DNA of 64,000 bases from positions 930,001 through 994,000 of the forward strand of contig NZ_CP022336.1 of NCBI RefSeq assembly GCF_002218195.1, written 5' to 3'. Positions 10,824-19,144 of this stretch are shown piece by piece. Under the pieces are notes generated by a model. It did not search any database and was not told the origin of the DNA. It worked only from the letters and a program-made list of their open reading frames with translations. Origin of the DNA: Sphingorhabdus sp. SMR4y. GTDB lineage: Bacteria; Pseudomonadota; Alphaproteobacteria; Sphingomonadales; Sphingomonadaceae. A program made the position numbers and the translations under genes. Numbering within the stretch: the stretch's first letter is position 1; every line of letters begins with the position of its first letter.

Positions 10824-11477
10824 TCAGGCAGCACCGCGCGACGGAACGCGTTCGGCCAGATCGTCCAACTCGGGAATGGTCTTCAAATATTCGTCCACAG
10901 CCTTGGTGACCAATTGCTGGGCCGACATGTTTTTGACCGCCGTTGCCAGCCGCAATTTCAGATGCCGTTCCGGATCGAGCCGGAGCGTGAAAGCCGTTTT
11001 TGCCTTCCGTGTCCGGGATTTTGTCGCCGGACGTGGCTTTACGACCTCTATTTTCTCTACCCTGGCGGATTCCAGCACCGTCGGCTTGTCGGCGGACGCG
11101 TTTTCTTCGCGGGATATCGACGGCGCTTCTGGAGCATCGCCCGCGTCTTCCGTGCCGGCTTCGGCAGGCTCTTCATGCGAAGATTTCACACCCAGCTTGG
11201 CGGCAATTTCTTCCTGCTGCTGGCGGACGGCTGCACCCGGGTTCGGAATAGCGCCGGCCAGCGGATTGTGAACATGCTCAACCGGATGCGCATTATGGTC
11301 AGGATCGACATCATAGCCCATGTCGTCCCAGCCGAGATCTTCATGCAGTTCGCCGCCAGAGTGGGCGCCATGATCCGGAAAGTTCGAGTAGCCCTGACGA
11401 CGCATCGCCGGCTTTGCGCCACCTTTGCGTGCCAGCAAGCTGGACGACAGGGATGCAAGGGGTTTGGGATCGCTCAT
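10824..11477 (-). CDS. Ribbon-helix-helix-like protein, putative partner of the ParA-like ATPase
   Basis: ATG 11477 is preceded by GGGAGAGG at a normal distance; the frame is also open to 11498, overlapping the stop of the ATPase gene. The 217-residue product has a disordered N-terminal half rich in His/Asp/Gly/Pro and an acidic middle. A basic stretch (TKSRTRKAKTAFTLRLDPER) leads into a short C-terminal segment reading FTLRLDPERHLKLRLATAVK then NMSAQQLVTKAVDEYL, the beta-strand plus two helices expected of a ribbon-helix-helix DNA-binding domain. Being translationally linked to a ParA-like ATPase, it may serve as a ParB-like or adaptor partner. I do not recognise a named family for the N-terminal part. 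Confidence 0.65.
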   Translation of the reverse strand: MSDPKPLASLSSSLLARKGGAKPAMRRQGYSNFPDHGAHSGGELHEDLGWDDMGYDVDPDHNAHPVEHVHNPLAGAIPNPGAAVRQQQEEIAAKLGVKSSHEEPAEAGTEDAGDAPEAPSISREENASADKPTVLESARVEKIEVVKPRPATKSRTRKAKTAFTLRLDPERHLKLRLATAVKNMSAQQLVTKAVDEYLKTIPELDDLAERVPSRGAA

Positions 11478-11494
11478 TTTTTCAGCCTCTCCCA

Positions 11495-12217
11495 TCACGA
11501 ACCAACAACGCGGCGGCCAAAATTGCCGCCCGCCCGCTGGATGCCCGGATTGACATTTTGTGCCATTGCGGGTGCGCTGAAAATTGTCCGGCGGAAATTT
11601 TTCTCCAGCCGGTCGGAAATATAGGACCAGAGATGGACGACTTCCTGGGCCGAGCGGCTCTTCGGATCGACTTCCATCACGGTCCGGCCATCGATCATCG
11701 AACCGGCAAAATCGGTGCGGTGGTGAATGGTTATCGGCGCGACAGTGCCGTGCTGTGACAGTGCAACCGCCGCTTCGGAGGTGATCTTCGCTTTCGGAGT
11801 CGCACCATTGACCACGAAGATCAGGGGTTTGCCCGCCCGTTCGCAGAGATCGACGGTGGCACCAACGGCCCTGAGATCGTGCGGACTGGGGCGTGTCGGA
11901 ATGACGATCAGTTCGGCAACCGAAATCACGCTCTGGATCGCCATGGTGATCGCCGGTGGCGTATCGATGACAGCCAGTTTAAAGCCTTGCTGACGCAATA
12001 TCGCCAGATCCGCAGCGAGGCGCGAAACCGTGGTTTGCGCGAAAGCCGGTAGTTCGGCTTCCCGCTCGTTCCACCAATCGGCCAGCGATCCCTGCGGATC
12101 GATGTCAATCAGTACGACGGGCCCCGCCCCGGCCAGTTGTGCCTGCACAGCCAGATGGCCCGACAATGTCGTCTTGCCGGAACCGCCCTTTTGCGAAGCC
12201 ATTGCTAGAACTCGCAC
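11495..12217 (-). CDS. ParA/MinD-family ATPase
   Basis: The protein (240 residues from GTG 12217) is a deviant Walker-A ATPase: MASQKGGSGKTTLSGHLAV near the N-terminus, switch region DIDPQGSLADWW, and AVIDTPPAIT for Walker B. Such proteins dimerise on ATP and position chromosomes, plasmids or envelope machines along the cell. I chose GTG 12217 because it gives the family start (V)RVLAMASQ and has AGGGGAAG nearby; TTG 12244 would add nine residues. It is chromosomal by context and not beside gidA/gidB, so it is unlikely to be the main chromosome-partition ParA. The RHH-like gene starts right at its stop. Confidence 0.85.
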   Translation of the reverse strand: MRVLAMASQKGGSGKTTLSGHLAVQAQLAGAGPVVLIDIDPQGSLADWWNEREAELPAFAQTTVSRLAADLAILRQQGFKLAVIDTPPAITMAIQSVISVAELIVIPTRPSPHDLRAVGATVDLCERAGKPLIFVVNGATPKAKITSEAAVALSQHGTVAPITIHHRTDFAGSMIDGRTVMEVDPKSRSAQEVVHLWSYISDRLEKNFRRTIFSAPAMAQNVNPGIQRAGGNFGRRVVGS

Positions 12218-12470
12218 GCTCTTCCCCTTGTTCAATCGCGGCAATATTTGCCTGAAAATCTATAATCTGCGGCTTTTGTGACAGAACAGCGCTAAAATAG
12301 GGTTAACAGGATCACCGGGAATTTTGCGCTGGTGAAATTATCGGTTACATCCCCCCCTGCAGAGGATTCCGAAACCGTCTCTCCAGTTTTTACTAGACTT
12401 GAAGAGTCTCAGGGGTTTAGCAAACTGAATACGGCTGATACTGTTGAAATTTGATTATCGAGGATATTCC

Positions 12471-13487
12471 ATGAACAAGGCCCATCACTATATGGCTCCA
12501 CTGTTAGGCCTGGCGCTGACCTTGAGTGCAACACCGGCCTTGGCGGATGTGAAGGACGGCGTCGATGCGTGGGGGCGCGGTGATTTTCAAACCGCGATCA
12601 ACGAATGGCGCGGTCCTGCAGAGCGGGGCGATGCCGATGCCCAGTTCAATATGGGACAGGCCTACAAGCTCGGCCGCGGTGTACCGCAGGATCTCGCACA
12701 AGCCGAAAAATGGTACAAGAGAGCCGCCGATCAGGGCCATTTGCAGGCCAATGACAATTATGGCCTGGTGCTGTTTCAGGCCAATCGCCGCAGTGAAGCC
12801 CTCCCCTATTTGCAGGCTTCCGCACAGCGCGGCGAACCCCGCGCCCAATATGTTCTCGGGACCGGTCACTTCAACGGCGACTTTGTCGAGAAGGACTGGA
12901 TCAGGGCCTATGCGCTGATGACACGTGCATCGGCACAGGAACTGCCACAGGCGACCTCCAATCTGGCACAGATGGACCGATTCATCCCGGTGGAGGACCG
13001 GCGCCGCGCGGTCGAACTGGCCGGCCAGATGGAACAGGATGAAAAGCGCATCAGAACCGCGCAGATCGGCGGTTTTCGTCCGGCACAGACCCCCGGTGCA
13101 GTGCAAACGGCCCAATTGCCGCCTTCGCGACCGGCACTCCCCGATCCCGCACCAGCACCCGGCCCGATCACGCCCGGCGTGACTTATGCTCCTTCCCCGC
13201 AACCGGCGCCGGCCGCCCCTGTGGCGACAGCAGCGCCCGTGCGCGCGGCCGCAAGGGGCGACTGGCGTGTACAGCTCGGAGCGTTCAGCGACGAGAACAA
13301 GGCGAAAACCCTCTGGACCAGGCTTGAAGGCCGTGTTTCGGCGCTTGCTGGACTACAGCCCTATCTGGTCAGAGCGGGTGGTATTACACGCTTGCAGGCG
13401 GGGCCTTTTGCGACCCGTGCGCAAGCCGATTCCATGTGCGGCCAAGTCAAGGCGTCCGGCAACGACTGTATCGTCAAACGGCGCTGA
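12471..13487 (+). CDS. Exported SEL1-repeat protein with SPOR domain
   Basis: ATG 12471 has GAGGA six bases before it and gives a clean signal peptide (MNKAHHYMAPLLGLALTLSA, cleavage after ALA at about residue 25). The 338-residue product has SEL1-type repeats (GDADAQFNMGQAYKLGRGVP, LAQAEKWYKRAADQGH, GEPRAQYVLGTGHFNG), a Pro/Ala linker and a C-terminal SPOR domain (GDWRVQLGAFSDENKAKTLW, ITRLQAGPFATRAQADSMC). It is divergent from the ParA-RHH-TPR/SPOR operon, so two peptidoglycan-binding SPOR proteins flank one positioning ATPase. Periplasmic location is predicted. A shared role in division-site or pole remodelling is inference. Confidence 0.85.
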   Translation: MNKAHHYMAPLLGLALTLSATPALADVKDGVDAWGRGDFQTAINEWRGPAERGDADAQFNMGQAYKLGRGVPQDLAQAEKWYKRAADQGHLQANDNYGLVLFQANRRSEALPYLQASAQRGEPRAQYVLGTGHFNGDFVEKDWIRAYALMTRASAQELPQATSNLAQMDRFIPVEDRRRAVELAGQMEQDEKRIRTAQIGGFRPAQTPGAVQTAQLPPSRPALPDPAPAPGPITPGVTYAPSPQPAPAAPVATAAPVRAAARGDWRVQLGAFSDENKAKTLWTRLEGRVSALAGLQPYLVRAGGITRLQAGPFATRAQADSMCGQVKASGNDCIVKRR

Positions 13488-13493
13488 TCGGCT

Positions 13494-14375
13494 CTACGGG
13501 GTGACCCACTGGTCCGCGGAAATGCCCTGAATATACAAGAGCGCGGTCAGATCATTATATTTGATCGCGACATCTGCGGCCTGCGCAGCCTTTGGCTTGG
13601 CGTGATAGGCAACGCCAAGCCCCGCCCTTTGCAGCATAGGGATATCATTGGCTCCGTCACCGACGGCCAGACAGGAATCGAGCGATAGCCCGCCTTCCTG
13701 CGCGGCGGATTGCAGCAACTGGTCCTTGCGGGCCGAATCGACAATCGGTCCGTCGAGCCGGCCGGTGAGCAGACCGGCGGATTCGCCCAGCACATTGGCA
13801 TGAAAGGATTCAAATCCAATGGATTGCGCCACGGGTTTGGCAAATTTTGTGAATCCGCCTGACACCAGAATGGTGGTCCCCCCTGCCTGCGCCATGGTTC
13901 TCACCAGCGTTTCCGCACCGGGCATGATCCTGACCCGCTCATCCAGACAGAGCTGGATAGCGGCAGTCTCGAGCCCTTTTAGCAGCGCCACCCGGCCGCG
14001 GAGCGCCTCTTCGAAATCGAGCTCGCCCTGCATTGCGCGTTCGGTAATCGCTGCGATTTCGGACTTGATGCCGGCATAATCGGCCAGTTCGTCGATACAT
14101 TCGACCGTGATCATGGTGCTGTCCATGTCCGAGATCAGCAGCTTCTTCAACCGATCCGCTTCCGGCTGGACGGCAATGTCGATATCATTTCCAATCGCTT
14201 CCAGACAGGCGCGCGCCGGACCGGGTTCGCCCTCGAAGAAAATGTCTACAACCCGCCCGTCGATCAGATCGGACTGACGCGTGACAATGGCTCCGGCCTG
14301 ACCAAGGCTGGCAATCGCCGATTGAATATCTCTCTCATTCAGGGATTCTTTTGCTATGAGCGTGGCGATGAACAT
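13494..14375 (-). CDS. serB: Phosphoserine phosphatase
   Basis: SerB performs the last step of serine synthesis, removing phosphate from phosphoserine. The 293-residue protein has the HAD motif SDMDSTMITVECIDELAD (nucleophile Asp), the motif II LVSGGFTKF and motif III/IV region AVGDGANDIPML. The N-terminal 80 residues resemble an ACT-like regulatory domain. The frame is open upstream, but ATG 14375 has GGAG five bases before it and gives a family-like start MFIATLIAKE. This start lies 20 bases inside the oppositely oriented miaA, so the two genes share their 5' ends. Confidence 0.93.
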   Translation of the reverse strand: MFIATLIAKESLNERDIQSAIASLGQAGAIVTRQSDLIDGRVVDIFFEGEPGPARACLEAIGNDIDIAVQPEADRLKKLLISDMDSTMITVECIDELADYAGIKSEIAAITERAMQGELDFEEALRGRVALLKGLETAAIQLCLDERVRIMPGAETLVRTMAQAGGTTILVSGGFTKFAKPVAQSIGFESFHANVLGESAGLLTGRLDGPIVDSARKDQLLQSAAQEGGLSLDSCLAVGDGANDIPMLQRAGLGVAYHAKPKAAQAADVAIKYNDLTALLYIQGISADQWVTP

Positions 14376-15303
14376 GATTTCTCCGAAACAGGACCAGAAT
14401 GTTGTGCTGGTCGTAGGTCCCACGGCCAGCGGCAAATCCGCCTTGGCACTGGACATTGCCAAAAAGCAACCCTCGGTAATCATCAATGCCGACAGCGCCC
14501 AGGTCTACCGCGATCTCACGATATTGAGCGCGCGCCCGACCGAGGAGGAAATGGAGGGCATCGATCACCGTCTATTCGGCTATATCGACGGCATGGAGGC
14601 CTGCTCTGCTGCGCGCTGGGCCAGTGACGCCAAGACGGCAATCGCAGCGGCCCATGACCGCGATCTTCTGCCGATACTGGTGGGAGGAACCGGGCTTTAC
14701 GTCCGGACATTGCTTGAAGGCATTGCGCCAATTCCCGAAATACAGCCGCAAATCCGGCAGGAAATCAGGGAAATGGAAAGATTGGAAGCCTATCACTCAC
14801 TCCAGCAGATGGATCCGCTTTCGGCCGAGCGGCTGCACGCGACCGACACAACCCGCATTCAGCGAGCACTGGAAGTGGTCCGCTCGACCGGCAAGCCGCT
14901 TGACCACTGGCACAAGCACAAGACAGGCGGGATTGGCGGCCGTATCACCCTGCATCCTCTGATACTGCTGCCGCCACGGGAATGGCTCTATGAACGCTGT
15001 GACCGGCGGTTTGATGAAATGATCGAACGCGGAGCCCGGGAAGAGGTGGAACAGCTTCTGGTCCGCGATATCCCTGCAAACCTGCCGGTCATGCGGGCAA
15101 TCGGGGTTGCCGAAATCGCGGCCTGGATAGCAGGTGACATTGATCAGGCCGATGCAGTGGAGCAGGCGCAAACGGCCACCCGGCGCTATGCAAAGCGCCA
15201 GTATACCTGGTTCCGCAACCAGAGTCCGACGGAATGGGGTCGACTGGAGACGGTAGATAATATCAATAGTGATCATATATTTGATATTATATTACGCAAT
15301 TAG
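14356..15303 (+). CDS. miaA: tRNA dimethylallyltransferase
   Basis: MiaA transfers a dimethylallyl group to A37 of tRNAs that read codons beginning with U. The 315-residue protein has the P-loop VVGPTASGKSALALDIA, the catalytic IINADSAQVYRDLTILSARP stretch, DHRLFGYIDG, LVGGTGLYVRTLL and YAKRQYTWFRNQ. ATG 14356 has AGGGA about ten bases upstream; ATG 14368 or 14374 are possible and would reduce the overlap with serB. It precedes ilvB by about 100 bases. Confidence 0.95.
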   Translation: MSVAMNMISPKQDQNVVLVVGPTASGKSALALDIAKKQPSVIINADSAQVYRDLTILSARPTEEEMEGIDHRLFGYIDGMEACSAARWASDAKTAIAAAHDRDLLPILVGGTGLYVRTLLEGIAPIPEIQPQIRQEIREMERLEAYHSLQQMDPLSAERLHATDTTRIQRALEVVRSTGKPLDHWHKHKTGGIGGRITLHPLILLPPREWLYERCDRRFDEMIERGAREEVEQLLVRDIPANLPVMRAIGVAEIAAWIAGDIDQADAVEQAQTATRRYAKRQYTWFRNQSPTEWGRLETVDNINSDHIFDIILRN

Positions 15304-15407
15304 GCCTTGACATAACATTTTCAGATATGTAGCCAGCCCCGAATTGATAAGCCTTGCCTATTGTGTTGCAGTGCATCATGGCGGGGACCGAGCGTAACTG
15401 ACAGTTG

Positions 15408-17165
15408 ATGGAGCATGATGTGGCCGAAAAAAGCGGCGCCGATATATTGGTCGAAACCCTGCTGGAACTGGGTGTTGATACCGTTTTCGGCTATCCGGGC
15501 GGCGCGGTGCTTCCCATTTATGATGCGCTCTACGAGCATCCCAAGATCAAGCATATTCTGGTTCGTCATGAGCAGGCTGCGACCCATGCTGCAGAAGGCT
15601 ATGCACGTTCCACCGGAAAGCCGGGGGTCGTTCTGGTCACCTCCGGACCGGGCGCGACCAATGCGGTGACCGGTATCACCGATGCCCTGATGGACAGCAT
15701 CCCGATGGTCGTCATAACCGGCCAGGTCGCAACCAACCTGATCGGCAGTGATGCCTTTCAGGAGGCCGACACGGTCGGGATTACACGGCACTGCACGAAA
15801 CATAATTATCTCGTGAAAAAGCCATCCGATCTGGCACCGGTTGTCCAGGAAGCCTTCCACATTGCCACCAAGGGCCGCCCGGGTCCGGTGGTCATCGATA
15901 TTCCCAAGAATGTCCAGGTCGCAGCGACTGAATATAGCAGCAATGCGGCGCGGACCAATACGCGCTATCAGCCTCAGACCGAGGGTGACTTCAAGGCGAT
16001 CAACGCGGCTGCCGAAATGATCATGGCTGCAAAAGCCCCGATCCTCTATACCGGCGGCGGCATCATCAACAGCGGACCGAAAGCCAGCGAAACATTGCGG
16101 GAACTGGCCGAATTGCTGGGATGTCCGGTTACATCGACGCTGATGGGCCTGGGCGCATATCCCGCTTCCTCCGAACAATGGCTGGGCATGCTCGGCATGC
16201 ACGGGACATTCGAAGCCAATATGGCAATGAACAAAGCCGACCTTGTGATCTGCCTTGGCGCCCGTTTTGACGACAGGATCACCGGGCGGCTTGACGCTTT
16301 CTCGCCGGACAGCAAGAAAATACATGTCGATATCGACAGGTCATCGATCAACAAGACGGTTCGCGTCGACCTGCCGGTAATCGGTGATGTCGGCCGGGTG
16401 ATGGAACAGTTGATAGCCGTGCTCAAGGGGCGCCGCTATGCCACTCCCGAGCTTGGCGAATGGTGGGCCCGGATCACCGGATGGCGGGCAACCAACTGTC
16501 TCGATTATCCCGAGACAAAGACAGAAATCATGCCACAGGAGGCGATCCGCAAATTGTGGGAGGCCACCCACAAGCGCGAACCGATCATCACCACCGAAGT
16601 CGGGCAGCATCAGATGTGGGCCGCCCAGCATTTCGATTTTGAATCGCCGAACAAATGGCTGACCAGCGGCGGCCTCGGCACCATGGGCTATGGATTACCC
16701 GCTGCGATAGGTGCACAATTGGGCAATCCTGATTCGCTGGTCATCGATATCGCCGGCGAAGCATCGATCCAGATGAATATCCAGGAACTCGGCACCGCAA
16801 CCCAATACCGGCTGCCGGTGAAGATCTTTGTTCTCAACAACGAATATATGGGCATGGTCCGCCAGTGGCAGGAGCTGACCTATGAAAGCCGCTATTCAAA
16901 CAGTTATAGCGATAGTTTGCCAGATTTTGTGAAGCTGGCTGAAAGCTATGACTGGACCGGCATCCGGATCGAGAATCCGGCCGATCTGGAATCCGGAATT
17001 CAGAAAATGATCGAGACCGACGGGCCGGTCTTGGTCGATTGCCGCGTGGCAAAACTTGCAAATTGTTTTCCGATGATCCCATCGGGCGCTGCCCATACCG
17101 AGATGCTTCTCACCGAAGCCGATGTCCGGGGCACGATGGACGACCAAGCAAAGGCCCTAGTCTGA
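15408..17165 (+). CDS. ilvB: Acetolactate synthase large (catalytic) subunit
   Basis: The thiamine-diphosphate enzyme condenses two pyruvates, or pyruvate and 2-oxobutyrate, at the head of valine, leucine and isoleucine synthesis. The 585-residue product has the catalytic Glu in VRHEQAATHAAEGYARS, the FAD domain segment LGARFDDRITGRLD and the ThDP-binding region beginning around residue 450 with DIAGEASIQMNIQEL. The usual GDG motif is GEA here, where Gly-Asp-Gly/Ala is typical; I did not verify this by alignment. ATG 15408 is assumed; GTG 15420 has GGAG six bases upstream and is also plausible. The stop overlaps the ilvN start by one base. Confidence 0.94.
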   Translation: MEHDVAEKSGADILVETLLELGVDTVFGYPGGAVLPIYDALYEHPKIKHILVRHEQAATHAAEGYARSTGKPGVVLVTSGPGATNAVTGITDALMDSIPMVVITGQVATNLIGSDAFQEADTVGITRHCTKHNYLVKKPSDLAPVVQEAFHIATKGRPGPVVIDIPKNVQVAATEYSSNAARTNTRYQPQTEGDFKAINAAAEMIMAAKAPILYTGGGIINSGPKASETLRELAELLGCPVTSTLMGLGAYPASSEQWLGMLGMHGTFEANMAMNKADLVICLGARFDDRITGRLDAFSPDSKKIHVDIDRSSINKTVRVDLPVIGDVGRVMEQLIAVLKGRRYATPELGEWWARITGWRATNCLDYPETKTEIMPQEAIRKLWEATHKREPIITTEVGQHQMWAAQHFDFESPNKWLTSGGLGTMGYGLPAAIGAQLGNPDSLVIDIAGEASIQMNIQELGTATQYRLPVKIFVLNNEYMGMVRQWQELTYESRYSNSYSDSLPDFVKLAESYDWTGIRIENPADLESGIQKMIETDGPVLVDCRVAKLANCFPMIPSGAAHTEMLLTEADVRGTMDDQAKALV

Positions 17166-17680
17166 TGCATATTCACGAAGAAGCCGTTGAACGCCACGTT
17201 CTTGCCGTTCTTGTTGACAACGAAGCGGGCATCCTGGCCCGGATCGCCGGTATGTTCACCGCGCGTGGCTATAATATCGACAGCCTGACCGTGGCCGATA
17301 TCAGCGAAGACCATGCCGTCAGCCGGATCACCATCGCCACCAACGGGCCACCGCATGTGATCGAGCAGATCATTGCGCAACTCGATCGCCTGGTGCCGGT
17401 ACACAGCGTCCGTGATCTCACCGAATCCGGTCCGCACGTCCAGCGCGAGCTGGCGCTGGTCAAGGTTGCCGGCAAGGGCGAACACCGCATCGAGGCTATG
17501 CGACTGGCGGATATTTATCGTGCGCGGGTTGTCGATGCGACAACCGAAAGCTTTGTTTTCGAGATCACCGGTGCTCCGGAAAAGATCGAGACTTTTGTCG
17601 GCCTGATGCGTGAAGTCGGCCTGGTTGAAGTTGGCCGAACCGGTGTCGTTGCCATCGGCCGGGGACCGGAAACGGCATGA
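17165..17680 (+). CDS. ilvN: Acetolactate synthase small (regulatory) subunit
   Basis: The small subunit binds valine and controls the catalytic subunit. The 171-residue product carries an N-terminal ACT domain (HVLAVLVDNEAGILARIAGM, then RGYNIDSLTVADISE with the usual effector-loop residues) and a C-terminal second half (RELALVKVAG, EITGAPEKIETFVGLM). ATG 17165 shares its first base with the final A of the ilvB TGA stop, so translation is probably coupled. It is followed by an 88-base gap with a small CCAGCT/AGCTGG hairpin (17713-17729) before ilvC. Confidence 0.96.
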   Translation: MHIHEEAVERHVLAVLVDNEAGILARIAGMFTARGYNIDSLTVADISEDHAVSRITIATNGPPHVIEQIIAQLDRLVPVHSVRDLTESGPHVQRELALVKVAGKGEHRIEAMRLADIYRARVVDATTESFVFEITGAPEKIETFVGLMREVGLVEVGRTGVVAIGRGPETA

Positions 17681-17759
17681 CCGCCATATATCGTCGATAG
17701 ATCCATCGTCTCCAGCTACCGCAGCTGGTCAAATTCCATTCGCAATCATCTGAATATAA

Positions 17760-18788
<1,029 letters not shown>

Positions 18789-18811
18789 GTCGTATCGACG
18801 GGCGGAAAACG

Positions 18812-18842
18812 GGCGGTGGAGACTATCTCCGCCGCCTTTTTC
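18812..18842 (+). terminator. Intrinsic terminator after ilvC
   Basis: GGCGGTGGAGA and TCTCCGCCGCC form an 11-pair stem (one G-T pair) with a 3-base loop, followed by TTTTTCTTT. It closes the ilvBNC unit and separates it from leuA. Confidence 0.9.
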
Positions 18843-18938
18843 TTTGCCGCCACTGGAGATTCTCCCGTGCATTGCTCTTCAATCGCAACGTTGCGGCAGA
18901 ACAAGGGCGCCTCGCCAGATAAAAAAATATTGCTGAGG

Positions 18939-18966
18939 TTGATTTTTTCATCATTCTGGATAGATA
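18939..18966 (+). promoter_or_regulatory. Predicted promoter of the leuA leader
   Basis: TTGATT (18939-18944), a 16-base spacer and TAGATA (18961-18966) resemble a housekeeping promoter. The expected transcription start, six to eight bases downstream, falls on the leader ATG at 18974, implying a leaderless leader peptide. Confidence 0.45.
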
Positions 18967-18973
18967 GGCTGAC

Positions 18974-19021
18974 ATGACACGGTCCAAAGCTCTTCTGCTG
19001 CTACGACTTATACGCCCTTAG
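18974..19021 (+). CDS. leuL: leuA leader peptide (leucine-rich, 15 codons)
   Basis: A 15-codon open frame encodes MTRSKALLLLRLIRP: four consecutive Leu codons (CTT CTG CTG CTA) and a fifth two codons later, ending at TAG 19019-19021. Its stop codon lies within the left arm of an inverted repeat (19015-19024 with 19058-19067). Placement just upstream of leuA and the leucine run match transcription attenuation, where ribosome stalling on Leu codons decides which hairpin forms. No strong SD precedes it, and the best promoter puts +1 near the ATG, as for leaderless trpL in Sinorhizobium. No protein function beyond sensing is expected. Confidence 0.75.
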   Translation: MTRSKALLLLRLIRP

Positions 19022-19067
19022 GCGTACCAATGCTGCTGCCGGAACGGCGCAGCGCCCCGCCTAAGGG
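19015..19067 (+). promoter_or_regulatory. Attenuator-like hairpin in leuA leader
   Basis: CCCTTAGGCG and CGCCTAAGGG are a perfect 10-base inverted repeat enclosing a second GC-rich stem (GCTGC.GCCG/CGGCGCAGC) and followed by ACGATTTTCC. The left arm contains the leader stop codon, so a ribosome at the stop would block the long stem. Which conformer terminates transcription cannot be told by eye. Confidence 0.6.
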
Positions 19068-19144
19068 ACGATTTTCCAGATATTACAAGCAAACCCGCGA
19101 ATTTGTGCCTTGCGCGCAATTTCCAGCAGCATAAGAGTGAAGAC

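Noticed and set aside
15378-15401. Seven-codon frame before ilvB as a leader peptide
   Set aside because: It holds no run of Leu, Val or Ile codons and no attenuator-like hairpin follows.
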